From the NCBI RefSeq assembly GCF_002205635.1, contig NZ_NISJ01000001.1, positions 558,001 to 622,000 of the forward strand: DNA of 64,000 nt, read 5' to 3'. Each line of letters begins with the position of its first letter. Within the stretch, counting starts at the first letter, position 1. Of this stretch, positions 35,905 through 45,331 are shown piece by piece. The stretch comes from Sphingopyxis witflariensis (GTDB lineage Bacteria; Pseudomonadota; Alphaproteobacteria; Sphingomonadales; Sphingomonadaceae). A program made the translations under genes and the position numbers. Under the pieces are notes generated by a model. It made no database searches. It was not told the DNA's origin and was given only the letters and a program-made list of their open reading frames with translations.

Positions 35905-37059
35905 GTGAGACGCCCCAATGGCGATCAAGCGGCGTTGCCCCTGTGGCGCGACTGGACCGGCTGGACGTTTGCCCTGCTGGCCGTCGCGGTCGTTGCGGTG
36001 GTGCTCTACCTCAGTAATCCGACCGGACCCGATCGTTACGGGACGCGACCGCACCCGGTTGCGCCGCCCGCCGACGTCGTTCCAGAGGTGCTGCCAATGG
36101 AACTGGCCCCGATTGCCGAGGATGATGCGCGCGCCGCCAATGCGCGTATCCCGCTGATCCTCAAGGGCTTTGTCGGCGCGCGACCCTTTAGCTATGCCGG
36201 CAATGGCGACAGCCGTGCGCGCGCACGCGATTGTTTGGCGGCCGCGATGATTTACGAAGCCGGCGACGATACGCGCGGACAATTGTCGGTCGGTCAGGTC
36301 GTGATCAACCGCGCGCGGCACCCCGCTTTTCCCAAGTCGATCTGCGGCGTGGTATTTCAGGGTTCCGAGCGCACGACCGGATGCCAGTTCACCTTCACCT
36401 GCGATGGCGCGCTCAATCGCCGCTACTCCGACGCAGCCTGGACCCGCGCACAAATGACGGCCGACCAGATGCTGGCCGGGAAGACCGACCCGACCGTCGG
36501 GCTCGCCACCCATTATCATACCGACTGGGTCCGCCCCTATTGGAGCGATACGTTGGAAAAGATCGCGATTGTCGAGACGCATCTGTTCTTCCGTTGGCCG
36601 GGGTATTGGGGCACGCCCGGCGCGTTTCGCGGAGCGGTTTCGGGCAGCGACGGGCCGGTTGCCAAGATGGCGGGGCTGTCGCCGTTGCATGCAGAGGCAC
36701 TGGGGCTGCCGACCGAGCTTGCGGGCGTCGATGCCAATGCTGCGGTCGGCGAAGCGCGCGTCGTCGCTGGCGCGGGCGAAGCGGCGGGACGCGACACCAT
36801 CTATATCCAGCTCGACCGCAAAGCTGCGCCCGAGAGCTTTGTGACCACCGCGCTGCGGCTGTGCGGCGACAAGCCCTTTTGCAAGTTCATGGGCTGGACC
36901 AACCCGGTGCTGAAGCCCGACAGCGACGCGATGAACGACATGCAGCGCGCGGCGATGAGCTTCTCGTATCTGCGTGACGACAAGGCGGGGTTTGAAAAGG
37001 CGCTGTGGAATTGCAGCGAGTATAAGCGCGACGATGAGCGCCAGTGCATGAAACGCTGA
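35905..37059 (+). CDS. SleB-like cell wall hydrolase
   Basis: The 384-residue protein has a membrane anchor near residues 20-40, a Pro-rich periplasmic linker and a SleB/Hydrolase_2 domain (ARDCLAAAMIYEAGDDTRGQLSVGQVVINR, where the Glu of the YEA motif is the likely catalytic acid; GCQFTFTCDG; THYHTDWVRPYW). These enzymes cleave peptidoglycan; in non-sporulating alphaproteobacteria they are thought to act in wall remodelling. GTG 35905 follows the cysK stop by 6 bp, so it is in the same operon. The C-terminal 140 residues with paired cysteines are a lineage-specific addition. Confidence 0.82.
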   Translation: MRRPNGDQAALPLWRDWTGWTFALLAVAVVAVVLYLSNPTGPDRYGTRPHPVAPPADVVPEVLPMELAPIAEDDARAANARIPLILKGFVGARPFSYAGNGDSRARARDCLAAAMIYEAGDDTRGQLSVGQVVINRARHPAFPKSICGVVFQGSERTTGCQFTFTCDGALNRRYSDAAWTRAQMTADQMLAGKTDPTVGLATHYHTDWVRPYWSDTLEKIAIVETHLFFRWPGYWGTPGAFRGAVSGSDGPVAKMAGLSPLHAEALGLPTELAGVDANAAVGEARVVAGAGEAAGRDTIYIQLDRKAAPESFVTTALRLCGDKPFCKFMGWTNPVLKPDSDAMNDMQRAAMSFSYLRDDKAGFEKALWNCSEYKRDDERQCMKR

Positions 37060-37252
37060 TTTGAGAAACGGCGGAATTCCGCGTAACTTCATTCGAGAAT
37101 CGCGTTTTGCGCGATGCGCGACTTGGTCGGCGATGCGCGTCGGTGCGGGGTGGTATGACTTCCCTCCGAACAGCCCGATGCCATGATGGTACCTTCGCGG
37201 AAAGTGACGGAAAACTGCGTAACTTCATTCTGAAATAGCGGTTGGGCTTCGA

Positions 37253-37307
37253 TAAAGCGACAAAAGCGACGGACGTTTGCGTCCGAATTGTCGGTTTTGT
37301 CGCTTTA
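37253..37307 (+). terminator. Nested hairpin after the hydrolase-cysK-sleB operon
   Basis: TAAAGCGACAAAA (37253-37265) is perfectly complementary to TTTTGTCGCTTTA (37295-37307), with an inner hairpin GGACG-TTTG-CGTCC (37271-37284). The A-rich and T-rich arms suit a bidirectional rho-independent terminator. Confidence 0.6.
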
Positions 37308-37324
37308 AGGCTCCATCGCATCCA

Positions 37325-37418
37325 TCATTGCGAACGCAGCGACGCAATCTCCAGCTATCGGTCTTGCGCAAGGCCGATAGCTGGAGATTGCCGCGTCGCC
37401 TTCGGCTCCTCGCAATGA
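37325..37418. repeat. Palindromic intergenic repeat, family E (copy 1)
   Basis: The element is bounded by TCATTGCGA and TCGCAATGA and contains the inner inverted repeat CAATCTCCAGC / GCTGGAGATTG. It is 94 bp long. Copies at 45225-45317 and 62063-62151 share the same order of blocks. Confidence 0.8.
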
Positions 37419-37506
37419 CGAAGAGAGGGGGACGAATGGCTCGAACTCTCATCCTTCAGGATGAAGCATAGCTGCATAATGTAGGACAGCGCTTTTTCGC
37501 TCTGGC

Positions 37507-37540
37507 GAACGTCGCCCCCACCTTCGCGGGGGCGACGTTC
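37507..37540. terminator. Family F hairpin (13-bp stem), terminator-like
   Basis: GAACGTCGCCCCC pairs with GGGGGCGACGTTC around ACCTTCGC, followed by TTTCCTT. It lies 20 bp from the stop of the minus-strand quinone-reductase-like gene. A related hairpin with the same loop (CCTTCG) is at 62168-62187. Confidence 0.65.
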
Positions 37541-37560
37541 TTTCCTTGACCGGTTTTTCC

Positions 37561-38700
37561 TCAGCCGTGCGGCTTGATCAGATATTTCTCGCCGGTCCGC
37601 TTCGCATTATAGGCCTGCGCCACGTCGAGCGACAGCGCGTCGGTCAGCGAGATTTCGTGGCTGTAGTGACTTTTGAAGGTCGTCGTCAGTTCGTCGATGA
37701 CGCGCTTGCGGAGCCGCATATTGGTTTCCATTCCGGCCTTTTGCAGGAAAGGTGTGAGAAGGAAGCCCGACAGCGACCAGGTCAGGCCGAAGCTGCGCGC
37801 CGAGAAGATCGTCGGTGACAGGTCGAGCGCGCCATAGATATAGACTTGTTTGAAGGTGTCCGAACCATAGCGGCTGTAGGTCGTCATGCGCTTCACCGCC
37901 GCGGCCTCCATCGCCGTCAGCACCTGCCCCGCCAGCTTGCCGCCGCCGGTCGCATCGAAGCCGATCGTCGCGCCGGTTTCGGCGATCGCATCGATCAGCC
38001 GGTCCATGAAATCATCGGCGCTGCTGTTGACGATATATTTGGCGCCGAGACCCTTGAGTATCTCGACCTGCGCGTCGCTTCGCACGATGTTGACGAGCGG
38101 GATACCATCCTTGGCGCAAATTTTTACGAGCATCTGTCCTAGGTTCGACGCGGCAGCAGTGTGGACGATCGCGCTATGGCCTTCATTCTTCATCGTTTCG
38201 GTGAAGGCGAGGCTGGTGAGCGGATTGACGAAGCAGGAGGCGCCGTCCTTCGGATCGGTGCCGTCAGGCAGCAGCATGCACATTTGCGCGGGCAGGCAGC
38301 GATACTCGGCATAGATTTCGCCGCCGATCAGCGCCACGGTCTTGCCGAGCAGCGCCTGTGCCTCGGGCGATGATCCCGCCGCGACGACGGTGCCGCAGCC
38401 TTCGTTGCCGATTGCAAGCGCATCGCCGATGCGGCCGCCCATCGCGCGCATCGCCGGCGCGGGAATGTCGGCGGTGATGACGGGCAAGCCGTCGCGGGTC
38501 GAGGCGCGCGCGGTCGTCATGTCGGCGGCGCCGAAGAGCAGGCCGAGGTCGGACGGGTTGATCGGGGTGGCGAGGATCTTGACCAGCACTTCGTGCGGCT
38601 GAGGCGTCGGCATCGGGCGGCGCTCAAGCGACACTTCCAGCTCGCCCTCTGGCTTGGCGAGTGTCAGCATGGTCAGGTTGGTATCAGGCAGGTCGGTCAT
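37561..38700 (-). CDS. Zinc-independent MDR-family quinone reductase-like protein
   Basis: A 379-residue medium-chain dehydrogenase/reductase: N-terminal GroES-like domain (MPTPQPHEVLVKILATPINPSDLGLLFG) and a nucleotide-binding domain with a weakly conserved glycine motif (TAAASNLGQMLVKICAKDG) in place of the usual GAxGGVG. The length and FVNPLTSLAFTETM segment suggest a quinone/enone reductase-like enzyme. ATG 38700 has GGGAG upstream. It is the last of four minus-strand genes but is separated from cysQ by 74 bp, so may be independent. Substrate unknown. Confidence 0.75.
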   Translation of the reverse strand: MTDLPDTNLTMLTLAKPEGELEVSLERRPMPTPQPHEVLVKILATPINPSDLGLLFGAADMTTARASTRDGLPVITADIPAPAMRAMGGRIGDALAIGNEGCGTVVAAGSSPEAQALLGKTVALIGGEIYAEYRCLPAQMCMLLPDGTDPKDGASCFVNPLTSLAFTETMKNEGHSAIVHTAAASNLGQMLVKICAKDGIPLVNIVRSDAQVEILKGLGAKYIVNSSADDFMDRLIDAIAETGATIGFDATGGGKLAGQVLTAMEAAAVKRMTTYSRYGSDTFKQVYIYGALDLSPTIFSARSFGLTWSLSGFLLTPFLQKAGMETNMRLRKRVIDELTTTFKSHYSHEISLTDALSLDVAQAYNAKRTGEKYLIKPHG

Positions 38701-38774
38701 CGCGCTTCTCCCGTTTTCGGTTTCTCGATGCAACGGGTTAAGGCGCACGGGCGGCGCTGGCAATGGCTCGCCGC

Positions 38775-39518
38775 TCAGGCGGGCGAAAATTCAGCCGCGA
38801 GCCGGAGCGCTTCGTCCGCGAGTTCTGTCCGGCAGATCAGCAGATCGGGCAGATATGGATTGGCGTTGTTATAGCGGATCGGCGAGCCGTCGACGCGGCT
38901 GACGTGCAGACCCGCAGCAGCGGCGACCGCAGCGGGAGCGCAATTGTCCCATTCATACTGGCCGCCGGTGTGAAGATAGATATCGGCCTCACCGCGTACG
39001 ACCGCCATCGCCTTGGCGCCCGCTGAGCCCATCGCGAGCAGTTCCGCACCCATGCGTTCGGCGACATGGACCGCCTCGGCCGCGGGGCGGGTGCGGCTGA
39101 CCAGCATTTTGAGCGGCCTGTTCGCCGGGGCGAGGGGCGTGGGCGCGCCCGAAGTCAGCGTGATGCCGAGGCCGGGCAGCGCGACTGCGCCGACGCTGGC
39201 GACGCCATCGACCGCGAGCGCAACATGCACCGCCCAGTCGCTGCGGCCTTCGCCATATTCGCGGGTGCCGTCGAGCGGATCGACGATCCACACGCGGCTG
39301 TGCGCGAGCCGCGCCGCGCTGTCCTTTTCCTCTTCGGACAGAATGGCATCGTCCGGGCGCGCGGCGCGCAGTTCGCGGCACAGCATCGCGTTGGCGGCTT
39401 CGTCGCCCGCCTGCCCCAGCGCCTTCCCTGCGAGATCACCTTTCGCCTGCAAGGCCAGCAGGATTTGGCCCGCCGCCGTGGCGAGCCGTTCGGCGAGCTG
39501 CTCGTCACTCTCGGCCAT
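38775..39518 (-). CDS. cysQ: 3'(2'),5'-bisphosphate nucleotidase
   Basis: CysQ removes the 3'-phosphate of PAP, the by-product of PAPS-dependent sulfate reduction, and recycles PAPS. The 247-residue inositol-monophosphatase-fold protein has the metal-binding motifs LSEEEKD, WIVDPLDGTREY and YEWDNCAPAA. It begins 1 bp after the cysNC stop, in operon with cysD and cysNC, as expected for sulfate assimilation. Confidence 0.93.
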   Translation of the reverse strand: MAESDEQLAERLATAAGQILLALQAKGDLAGKALGQAGDEAANAMLCRELRAARPDDAILSEEEKDSAARLAHSRVWIVDPLDGTREYGEGRSDWAVHVALAVDGVASVGAVALPGLGITLTSGAPTPLAPANRPLKMLVSRTRPAAEAVHVAERMGAELLAMGSAGAKAMAVVRGEADIYLHTGGQYEWDNCAPAAVAAAAGLHVSRVDGSPIRYNNANPYLPDLLICRTELADEALRLAAEFSPA

Positions 39519-39519
39519 A

Positions 39520-41421
39520 TCAGCCGAGCAGCCGGTCGATGATCAGGTCGGCGGCCTGATCGGGGGTCATTACCGTTGTGTCGATGCGAATTTCGGGACT
39601 CTCGGGCGCCTCATAGGGGCTGTCGATTCCGGTGAAATTCTTGAGCTGTCCCGCGCGCGCCTTTTTGTAGAGGCCCTTCACGTCGCGCTTCTCGGCCTCC
39701 GCCAGCGGCGTGTCGATGAAGACCTCGATAAATTCGCTTTCAGGGAGCATCGCCCGCACCATATCGCGTTCGACGCGGAAGGGCGAGATGAAGGCGGTGA
39801 TCACGATCAGCCCGGCATCGGTCATCAGCTTTGCCACCTCACCGACGCGGCGGATGTTCTCGATCCGGTCGGCTTCGGTAAAGCCGAGGTCGCGGTTGAG
39901 GCCGTGGCGAACATTGTCGCCGTCGAGCAGGAAGCTGTGCAGATTCATCCGATGCAGCCGCTTTTCGACGAGGTTGGCGATCGTCGACTTGCCCGAGCCC
40001 GAGAGGCCGGTGAACCAAAGCAGCGCGGGCCGCTGGTTTTTCAGGTTCGCGCGCATGTCGCGGCTGATGTCGGTCGCCTGCCAATGGACATTTTGCGCGC
40101 GGCGGAGGCTGAAGTGCAGCATTCCCGCGGCAACGGTCGCATTGGTGAGCTTGTCGATCAGGATGAAGCCGCCGAGCGTGCGATTATCGCCATAGGCCTC
40201 GAACACGATCGGCTTGTCGGTGCTGAGTTCGACGACGCCAATGCCATTGAGTTCGAGCGTCTTCGCCGCGAGATGGTCAAGCGTGTTGACGTTGATCTCA
40301 TATTTCGGCGGCTGGATCGTCGCCGAAACGCTCTGCGTCGCGAGCTTGAGCCAATAGGCGCGGCCCGCGATCATCGCCTCGTCGGCCATCCAGACGAGCG
40401 TCGCCTCAAACTGGTCGGCGGCCTCGGGCGGCGTGTCGGCGATGGCGATGACGTCGCCGCGCGAGCAATCGACCTCATCGGCCAGCGTCAGCGTGATTGA
40501 CTGGCCGGCGACGGCTTCGTCGAGATCGCCGTCCTGGGTGACGATGCGGCTGACCGTCGTCGTCTTGCCGCTGGGCAGGATACGTACCGCATCGCCGGGC
40601 TTCACGATCCCGCTGGCGATCTGGCCCGAGAAGCCACGGAAATCGAGGTTGGGACGGTTGACCCACTGGACCGGCAAGCGGAACGGTTTGGCTTCATCGT
40701 CGCTGACCGCGACTTCGACATTTTCGAGATGCTCGATCAGCGCCGGGCCCTTGAACCAGGGCGTATTGTCCGACAGCGCGGTGATATTGTCGCCCTTGAA
40801 CCCCGAGATCGGGATCGGGGTGAAATGGGTAATGCCGATTTCGGTCGCGAAGGCGCGGTACGACAGGACGATGCGTTCAAAGACGGCCTTGTCGTAACCC
40901 ACGAGGTCCATCTTGTTCACCGCGAGCACGATATGCTTGATGCCGATGAGGTGCGCGAGAAAGCTGTGCCGGCGCGTCTGCGTGAGCACGCCCTTGCGCG
41001 CGTCGATCAGGATGACCGCAAGGTCGGCGGTCGAGGCGCCGGTGACCATGTTGCGCGTATATTGTTCATGCCCCGGCGTGTCGGCGACGATGAACTTGCG
41101 CTTTTCGGTCGTGAAAAAGCGGTAGGCGACGTCGATCGTGATCCCCTGCTCGCGCTCGGCAGCGAGGCCGTCGACGAGGAGCGCGAAGTCGATCTCGCCG
41201 CCCTGCGTGCCGACGCGCTTGCTGTCGGCCTCGAGCGCGGTGAGCTGATCCTCGAAGATCATCTTGCTGTCGTAGAGAAGCCGCCCGATCAGCGTCGACT
41301 TGCCGTCGTCCACCGAACCGCAGGTGATGAAGCGGAGCAAAGATTTCTGCTGATGCTGGGCGAGATAGGCGTCGATATCCTCGGCGATGAGTGCGTCGGT
41401 GACGTAAATCGGATCGGTCAT
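39520..41421 (-). CDS. cysNC: Fused sulfate adenylyltransferase subunit 1 / adenylylsulfate kinase
   Basis: The 633-residue fusion has an N-terminal CysN GTPase (P-loop [33 protein letters not shown]) and a C-terminal APS kinase from about residue 465 ([40 protein letters not shown]). CysN with CysD makes APS using GTP hydrolysis; the kinase domain makes PAPS. CysN-CysC fusions are common in alphaproteobacteria (NodQ-like). Its ATG overlaps the cysD stop by 1 bp (TGATG). Confidence 0.95.
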   Translation of the reverse strand: MTDPIYVTDALIAEDIDAYLAQHQQKSLLRFITCGSVDDGKSTLIGRLLYDSKMIFEDQLTALEADSKRVGTQGGEIDFALLVDGLAAEREQGITIDVAYRFFTTEKRKFIVADTPGHEQYTRNMVTGASTADLAVILIDARKGVLTQTRRHSFLAHLIGIKHIVLAVNKMDLVGYDKAVFERIVLSYRAFATEIGITHFTPIPISGFKGDNITALSDNTPWFKGPALIEHLENVEVAVSDDEAKPFRLPVQWVNRPNLDFRGFSGQIASGIVKPGDAVRILPSGKTTTVSRIVTQDGDLDEAVAGQSITLTLADEVDCSRGDVIAIADTPPEAADQFEATLVWMADEAMIAGRAYWLKLATQSVSATIQPPKYEINVNTLDHLAAKTLELNGIGVVELSTDKPIVFEAYGDNRTLGGFILIDKLTNATVAAGMLHFSLRRAQNVHWQATDISRDMRANLKNQRPALLWFTGLSGSGKSTIANLVEKRLHRMNLHSFLLDGDNVRHGLNRDLGFTEADRIENIRRVGEVAKLMTDAGLIVITAFISPFRVERDMVRAMLPESEFIEVFIDTPLAEAEKRDVKGLYKKARAGQLKNFTGIDSPYEAPESPEIRIDTTVMTPDQAADLIIDRLLG

Positions 41422-42326
41422 CAGAAGTAACCCTCCTGCTTCTTCTTCTCCATCGATCCGTCGCCGGCATCCTTGTCGATCGCGCGGCCCTGCCGCTCGC
41501 TGGTGGTGGTCAGCAGCATTTCCTGGATCACTTCAGACAGCGTCGTCGCTTCGCTCTCGACCGCGCCGGTGAGCGGGTAGCAGCCGAGCGTGCGGAAACG
41601 GATCGAGCGTTCCACCGGGGTTTCGCCCGGCAGCAGCGGGAAGCGGTCGTCATCGACCATCAGAAGCAGGCCGTCGCGCTCGACCGTCGGGCGCGGGGCG
41701 GCGAAATAGAGTGGGACGATGGGGATATTCTCGCGCGCAATATATTGCCAGATGTCGAGCTCGGTCCAATTGCTGATCGGGAAGACGCGGATGCTCTCGC
41801 CCTTCGCTTTCCGAGCGTTGTAGAGGTTCCATAGCTCGGGCCGCTGGCGTTTCGGGTCCCAACCGTGCGAGGCGGTGCGGAAGGAGAAGATACGCTCTTT
41901 CGCGCGGCTCTTTTCCTCGTCGCGCCGCGCGCCGCCAAAGGCGACGTCGAAGCCATATTTGTCGAGCGCCTGCTTCAGCCCCTCGGTCTTCCACATGTCG
42001 GTGTGGAGCGGGCCATGGTCGAAGGGATTGATCCCGCGCTCCTTCGCCTCGGGGTTCTGATAGACGAGCAATTCCATCCCGCTCTCGGCTGCCATGCGGT
42101 CGCGCAGCTCGTACATCGCCTGAAACTTCCAAGTCGTGTCGACGTGGAGCAGCGGGAATGGCGGCGGTGACGGATAGAAAGCCTTGCGGGCCAGGTGCAG
42201 CATCACGGCGCTATCCTTGCCGACGCTGTACAGCATCACGGGATTGGCGGCGTCGGCCATCACTTCGCGCATGATATGGATGCTCTCGGCTTCCAGCCGG
42301 TCGAGGTGGGTCAGCGTATCGATCAT
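41421..42326 (-). CDS. cysD: Sulfate adenylyltransferase subunit 2
   Basis: CysD is the catalytic ATP-pyrophosphatase subunit that adenylates sulfate. The 301-residue protein has the PP-loop [18 protein letters not shown], the [12 protein letters not shown] segment, the [15 protein letters not shown] motif and the C-terminal [14 protein letters not shown] ending. It heads the cysD-cysNC-cysQ operon. No cysH or sulfate transporter is present in the window. Confidence 0.95.
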   Translation of the reverse strand: MIDTLTHLDRLEAESIHIMREVMADAANPVMLYSVGKDSAVMLHLARKAFYPSPPPFPLLHVDTTWKFQAMYELRDRMAAESGMELLVYQNPEAKERGINPFDHGPLHTDMWKTEGLKQALDKYGFDVAFGGARRDEEKSRAKERIFSFRTASHGWDPKRQRPELWNLYNARKAKGESIRVFPISNWTELDIWQYIARENIPIVPLYFAAPRPTVERDGLLLMVDDDRFPLLPGETPVERSIRFRTLGCYPLTGAVESEATTLSEVIQEMLLTTTSERQGRAIDKDAGDGSMEKKKQEGYF

Positions 42327-42409
42327 GTCCCCGCCCTAGCCGTGCGCCATCGCGCCAGGCAAACTGTATGGGCTTTTGTCCATGCAAGCCAGACTTGCAG
42401 CGCGGGGTG

Positions 42410-43321
42410 TCATGCGAAGATTTCGACTTTTGTTTCGCGCCATTCGGCCGCGATGCTTTTGATCGTTTCGACCGCGTGGGCCAATCGAGGCTCAACTTCG
42501 GGAAGTGCCGCCCATCCCGGATCGACGACCAGCCCCAGTTCGCGCCGGAAATCATAGCCGATGACCTTCAACGGGACGATACCATCGATCGCCAGCGAAA
42601 CGGGTGCAGTCGTAATGCCGATACCTGCAGCGACCATGGCGAGGCAGCGGTCGTCGCTGTCGCTGCGCAGCGCAAAGCGCGGGCGCACGCCGTGGCGGGT
42701 GAAGAAGCGGCTTGTCGCGTCGAGATATTCGCACGAACGGCGCGCGATCATCGTTTCGGCCGCCAGTTCTTCGGGCGCGACCTCGATCCGGCCCGCCAGT
42801 GGATGATCGGCGGCGACGAACATCGTCAGCGGCTCTTCATAGAGCGACAGGATATGCCCGCCGCCCTCGCCCGCCCGCAGCGGCAGCAAGGCGATGTTGA
42901 TGCGGCCGCTGCCGATCGCCGCGCGCAATTCGGAATCGCCGTTTTCAACGAGCTCGATCGTGAAGCCCGGTCGCAGCGCCGCGACGATGGCATGGAGCAG
43001 CTCGCCCGACACCGAACGGATAATGCCGAGCTTGAGTTCGCTCGCCCGGTTCTCACCGTCGCGGCCGAAGCCATCGGCGGCGCGAAAGCCGCGTTCCAGA
43101 TCGCGGGCGATGGGCAGGAAGCGGCCGCCCGCTTCGGTGAGCCTTATCTGCCGGCGGTTGCGGATGAAGAGCGGCGTGCCGACGAGCTTTTCCAGCTCGG
43201 CGATCCCGCTCGACAGCGCGGGTTGGGTGACGCGGATGCGAAGTGCCGCTTGCGTGAAGCTACCGGCATCGACGACGGCGAGGAACTGGCGGATGTGGGC
43301 GCGCTTAATCATAAATTTCAC
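42410..43321 (-). CDS. LysR-family transcriptional regulator
   Basis: The 303-residue protein has an N-terminal winged helix (IRQFLAVVDAGSFTQAALRIRVTQPALSSGIAELE) and a C-terminal LysR substrate-binding domain. It is divergent from the isovaleryl-CoA dehydrogenase gene, 91 bp away, and so may control it. GTG 43321 has GGAG 11 nt upstream; ATG 43312 is the alternative start, usual for LysR proteins. The effector is unknown. Confidence 0.88.
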   Translation of the reverse strand: MKFMIKRAHIRQFLAVVDAGSFTQAALRIRVTQPALSSGIAELEKLVGTPLFIRNRRQIRLTEAGGRFLPIARDLERGFRAADGFGRDGENRASELKLGIIRSVSGELLHAIVAALRPGFTIELVENGDSELRAAIGSGRINIALLPLRAGEGGGHILSLYEEPLTMFVAADHPLAGRIEVAPEELAAETMIARRSCEYLDATSRFFTRHGVRPRFALRSDSDDRCLAMVAAGIGITTAPVSLAIDGIVPLKVIGYDFRRELGLVVDPGWAALPEVEPRLAHAVETIKSIAAEWRETKVEIFA

Positions 43322-43349
43322 TTATGCTAAATCTCCAATCGTTTCAATT

Positions 43350-43362
43350 TCCATATGATGGA
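43350..43362. promoter_or_regulatory. Candidate LysR operator (T-N11-A)
   Basis: TCCATATGATGGA is a 13-bp inverted repeat of the T-N11-A type in the 91-bp space between the divergent LysR and isovaleryl-CoA dehydrogenase genes, where a LysR protein would bind. The flanks extend the symmetry weakly. Confidence 0.4.
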
Positions 43363-43412
43363 TTTTTGATGCAGTATCGCGCCCTGTCCTGCCCTCGATC
43401 GATAGGTTTCCC

Positions 43413-44582
43413 ATGCGCGCCACCCCCGATTTCGACTTCGCTCTCGGCGAAACCGCCGACATGATCCGCGACACAACCGCCCGCTTCGCCGACGAACAAA
43501 TCGCGCCGCTCGCCGCCAAGGCCGATGCCGACGACTGGTTCCCGCGCGACGAATTGTGGACGCAGATGGGCGAGCTTGGCCTGCACGGCATTACGGTCGA
43601 AGAAGAATGGGGTGGGCTTGGGCTCGGCTATCTCGAGCATGTCATCGCGGTCGAGGAAGTGAGCCGCGCGAGCGGCGCCATCGGCCTGTCCTATGGCGCG
43701 CATTCGAACCTGTGCGTCAATCAGATCCGCCGCTGGGGCAACGCCGATCAGAAAGCGAAATATCTGCCCAAGCTGATCTCGGGCGAACATGTCGGCAGCC
43801 TTGCGATGTCCGAAGCGGGCGCGGGCAGCGACGTGGTTTCGATGAAGCTGAAGGCCGAGAAGACGGCCAATGGCTACCTCCTCAACGGCACGAAGTTCTG
43901 GATCACCAATGCGACCTGCGCCGACACTTTGGTCGTCTATGCCAAGACGAGCCCCGAAGCGGGATCGCGCGGGATTACGGCGTTCCTGATCGAAAAGGAC
44001 ATGCCGGGGTTCAGCATCGGGCAGAAGATCGACAAGGTCGGGATGCGCGGATCGCCGACCGCCGAGCTGGTCTTCGCCGATTGCGAAGTCAGCGAAGAAC
44101 AGGTGATCGGGCCGCAGAATGGCGGCGTTGGCGTGCTGATGTCGGGGCTCGATTATGAGCGCGTCGTGCTCGCGGGGCTTCAGCTCGGGATCATGCAGGC
44201 GTGCCTCGATACCGTCATTCCCTACGTGCGCGACCGCAAGCAGTTCGGCAAGCCGATCGGATCGTTCCAGCTGATGCAGGCGAAGGTCGCCGACATGTAT
44301 GTCGCGCTCCAGTCGGCGCGTTCCTATGTCTATAATGTCGCCAAAGCATGCGATGCGGGTCAGACGACGCGCTTCGACGCCGCGGGCTGCATATTGCTCG
44401 CCAGCGAGAGCGCGGTGAAGGTCGCGGGTGAAGCAATTCAGGCGCTCGGCGGCGCGGGCTATACCAAGGATTGGCCGGTCGAGCGTTACTGGCGCGACGC
44501 CAAGCTGCTCGACATCGGCGCGGGGACCAATGAAATCCGCCGCATGTTGATCGGCCGCGAACTGATCGGCGCGGGTGCATGA
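43413..44582 (+). CDS. ivd: Isovaleryl-CoA dehydrogenase
   Basis: This 389-residue acyl-CoA dehydrogenase oxidises isovaleryl-CoA to 3-methylcrotonyl-CoA in leucine breakdown, passing electrons to ETF. IVD-type traits are the segment [14 protein letters not shown] and the catalytic base at Glu249 in [11 protein letters not shown], the position used by IVD in place of the C-terminal Glu of most relatives. [14 protein letters not shown] and FWITNA are the FAD-contacting motifs. It overlaps the next small membrane gene by 4 bp, and methylcrotonyl-CoA carboxylase genes lie 4.6 kb downstream. Confidence 0.92.
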   Translation: MRATPDFDFALGETADMIRDTTARFADEQIAPLAAKADADDWFPRDELWTQMGELGLHGITVEEEWGGLGLGYLEHVIAVEEVSRASGAIGLSYGAHSNLCVNQIRRWGNADQKAKYLPKLISGEHVGSLAMSEAGAGSDVVSMKLKAEKTANGYLLNGTKFWITNATCADTLVVYAKTSPEAGSRGITAFLIEKDMPGFSIGQKIDKVGMRGSPTAELVFADCEVSEEQVIGPQNGGVGVLMSGLDYERVVLAGLQLGIMQACLDTVIPYVRDRKQFGKPIGSFQLMQAKVADMYVALQSARSYVYNVAKACDAGQTTRFDAAGCILLASESAVKVAGEAIQALGGAGYTKDWPVERYWRDAKLLDIGAGTNEIRRMLIGRELIGAGA

Positions 44583-44929
44583 TCTGGCTGTGGCTGTCGT
44601 CCGCCTTCATGGTGACGACGGCCGCCGTCCACGGATTTCTGGGTGAAAAGCGGCTGATCCAGCCGCTGATGAAGCTTGATCAGGGCATTATGGGCGTCGA
44701 TCTGGCGCGCAAAGTGTTTCGTTTTGCCTGGTACGCCATGTCGGTGTTGATGCTGGTGTCGGCGGCGGTGGTCGCGTGGCCGGGCACTCCGCGCGGGCTG
44801 ATTTTGCTCACCGGTTGCGCATGGACCGCGGTCGGATTGTTTGACGCCATCTATACGCGTGGCCGTCACATCGGCTGGCCGGTCCTCACCGCTTCGGGGG
44901 TGTTTGCCATATTGGGCGCCACCGTATGA
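44579..44929 (+). CDS. Small four-helix membrane protein
   Basis: A 116-residue protein with about four hydrophobic segments ([72 protein letters not shown]). I do not recognise a named family. It is coupled to ivd by a 4-bp overlap and to the next membrane ORF by another, so it probably belongs to the ivd operon. Function unknown. Confidence 0.7.
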   Translation: MIWLWLSSAFMVTTAAVHGFLGEKRLIQPLMKLDQGIMGVDLARKVFRFAWYAMSVLMLVSAAVVAWPGTPRGLILLTGCAWTAVGLFDAIYTRGRHIGWPVLTASGVFAILGATV

Positions 44930-45204
44930 GCGACGGCCTGCTCGACGCTCTGCAATATTATGGCGCGGCGGCGGCGACGCTTGCTGCGCTGCTCGTTTCG
45001 CTGAACCTTGGCGAGCGATGGAATGGCTGGGCGTTTGTCATTTTCGTGACGAGCAGCCTTGCGTTGATCGCGTGGGGCTTCCTGCAGCCCGACAGCGAAG
45101 GCATCGGCTGGCAAAATGTCGCGCTGCTCGGAATCAATCTGGTCGGCGTTTACAGTCATTTGATCCGCAAGAGGCCGGGTGCCGAACGGGCGCCTGATGA
45201 ATAG
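44926..45204 (+). CDS. Small membrane protein downstream of ivd
   Basis: A 92-residue protein with three hydrophobic stretches (YYGAAAATLAALLVSLNLG, WAFVIFVTSSLALIAWGFL, WQNVALLGINLVGVYSHLI) and a charged C-terminus. It resembles PnuC- or YgjV-like half-transporters only in general pattern; I cannot assign it. It overlaps the preceding ORF by 4 bp. A family E repeat follows. Confidence 0.65.
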   Translation: MSDGLLDALQYYGAAAATLAALLVSLNLGERWNGWAFVIFVTSSLALIAWGFLQPDSEGIGWQNVALLGINLVGVYSHLIRKRPGAERAPDE

Positions 45205-45224
45205 CGGACGCTCAATGAAAAACG

Positions 45225-45317
45225 TCATTGCGCGCGAAGCGAAGCAATCTCCAGCCTGCAAACTCGGTCTTGGGCCGATGGCTGGAGATTGCTTCGTCGC
45301 TCCGCTCCTCGCAATGA
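45225..45317. repeat. Palindromic intergenic repeat, family E (copy 2)
   Basis: Bounded by TCATTGCGC and TCGCAATGA with inner CAATCTCCAGCC / GGCTGGAGATTG arms, 93 bp long. It fills the space between the small membrane gene and the convergent M13 peptidase gene. Confidence 0.8.
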
Positions 45318-45331
45318 CGAGCGGGCGGAAA

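Larger units (their letters stand above)
37060..37560. other. Gene-free 500-bp stretch with direct repeats and hairpins
   Basis: No convincing gene is present. It holds a 14-bp exact direct repeat GCGTAACTTCATTC (37081-37094 and 37217-37230, with partly similar flanks), a long inverted repeat at 37253-37307, a family E element and a family F hairpin, each listed separately. The sleB operon and the quinone-reductase-like gene converge on it. Confidence 0.6.

Noticed and set aside
34831..37092. A 753-codon open frame antisense to cysK and the sleB-like gene
   Set aside because: High GC at third positions keeps antisense frames open; cysK and SleB motifs on the plus strand are decisive.
37325..37418. 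Family E elements as CRISPR or IS ends
   Set aside because: Copies are single, kilobases apart, with no spacer array and no transposase gene in the window.
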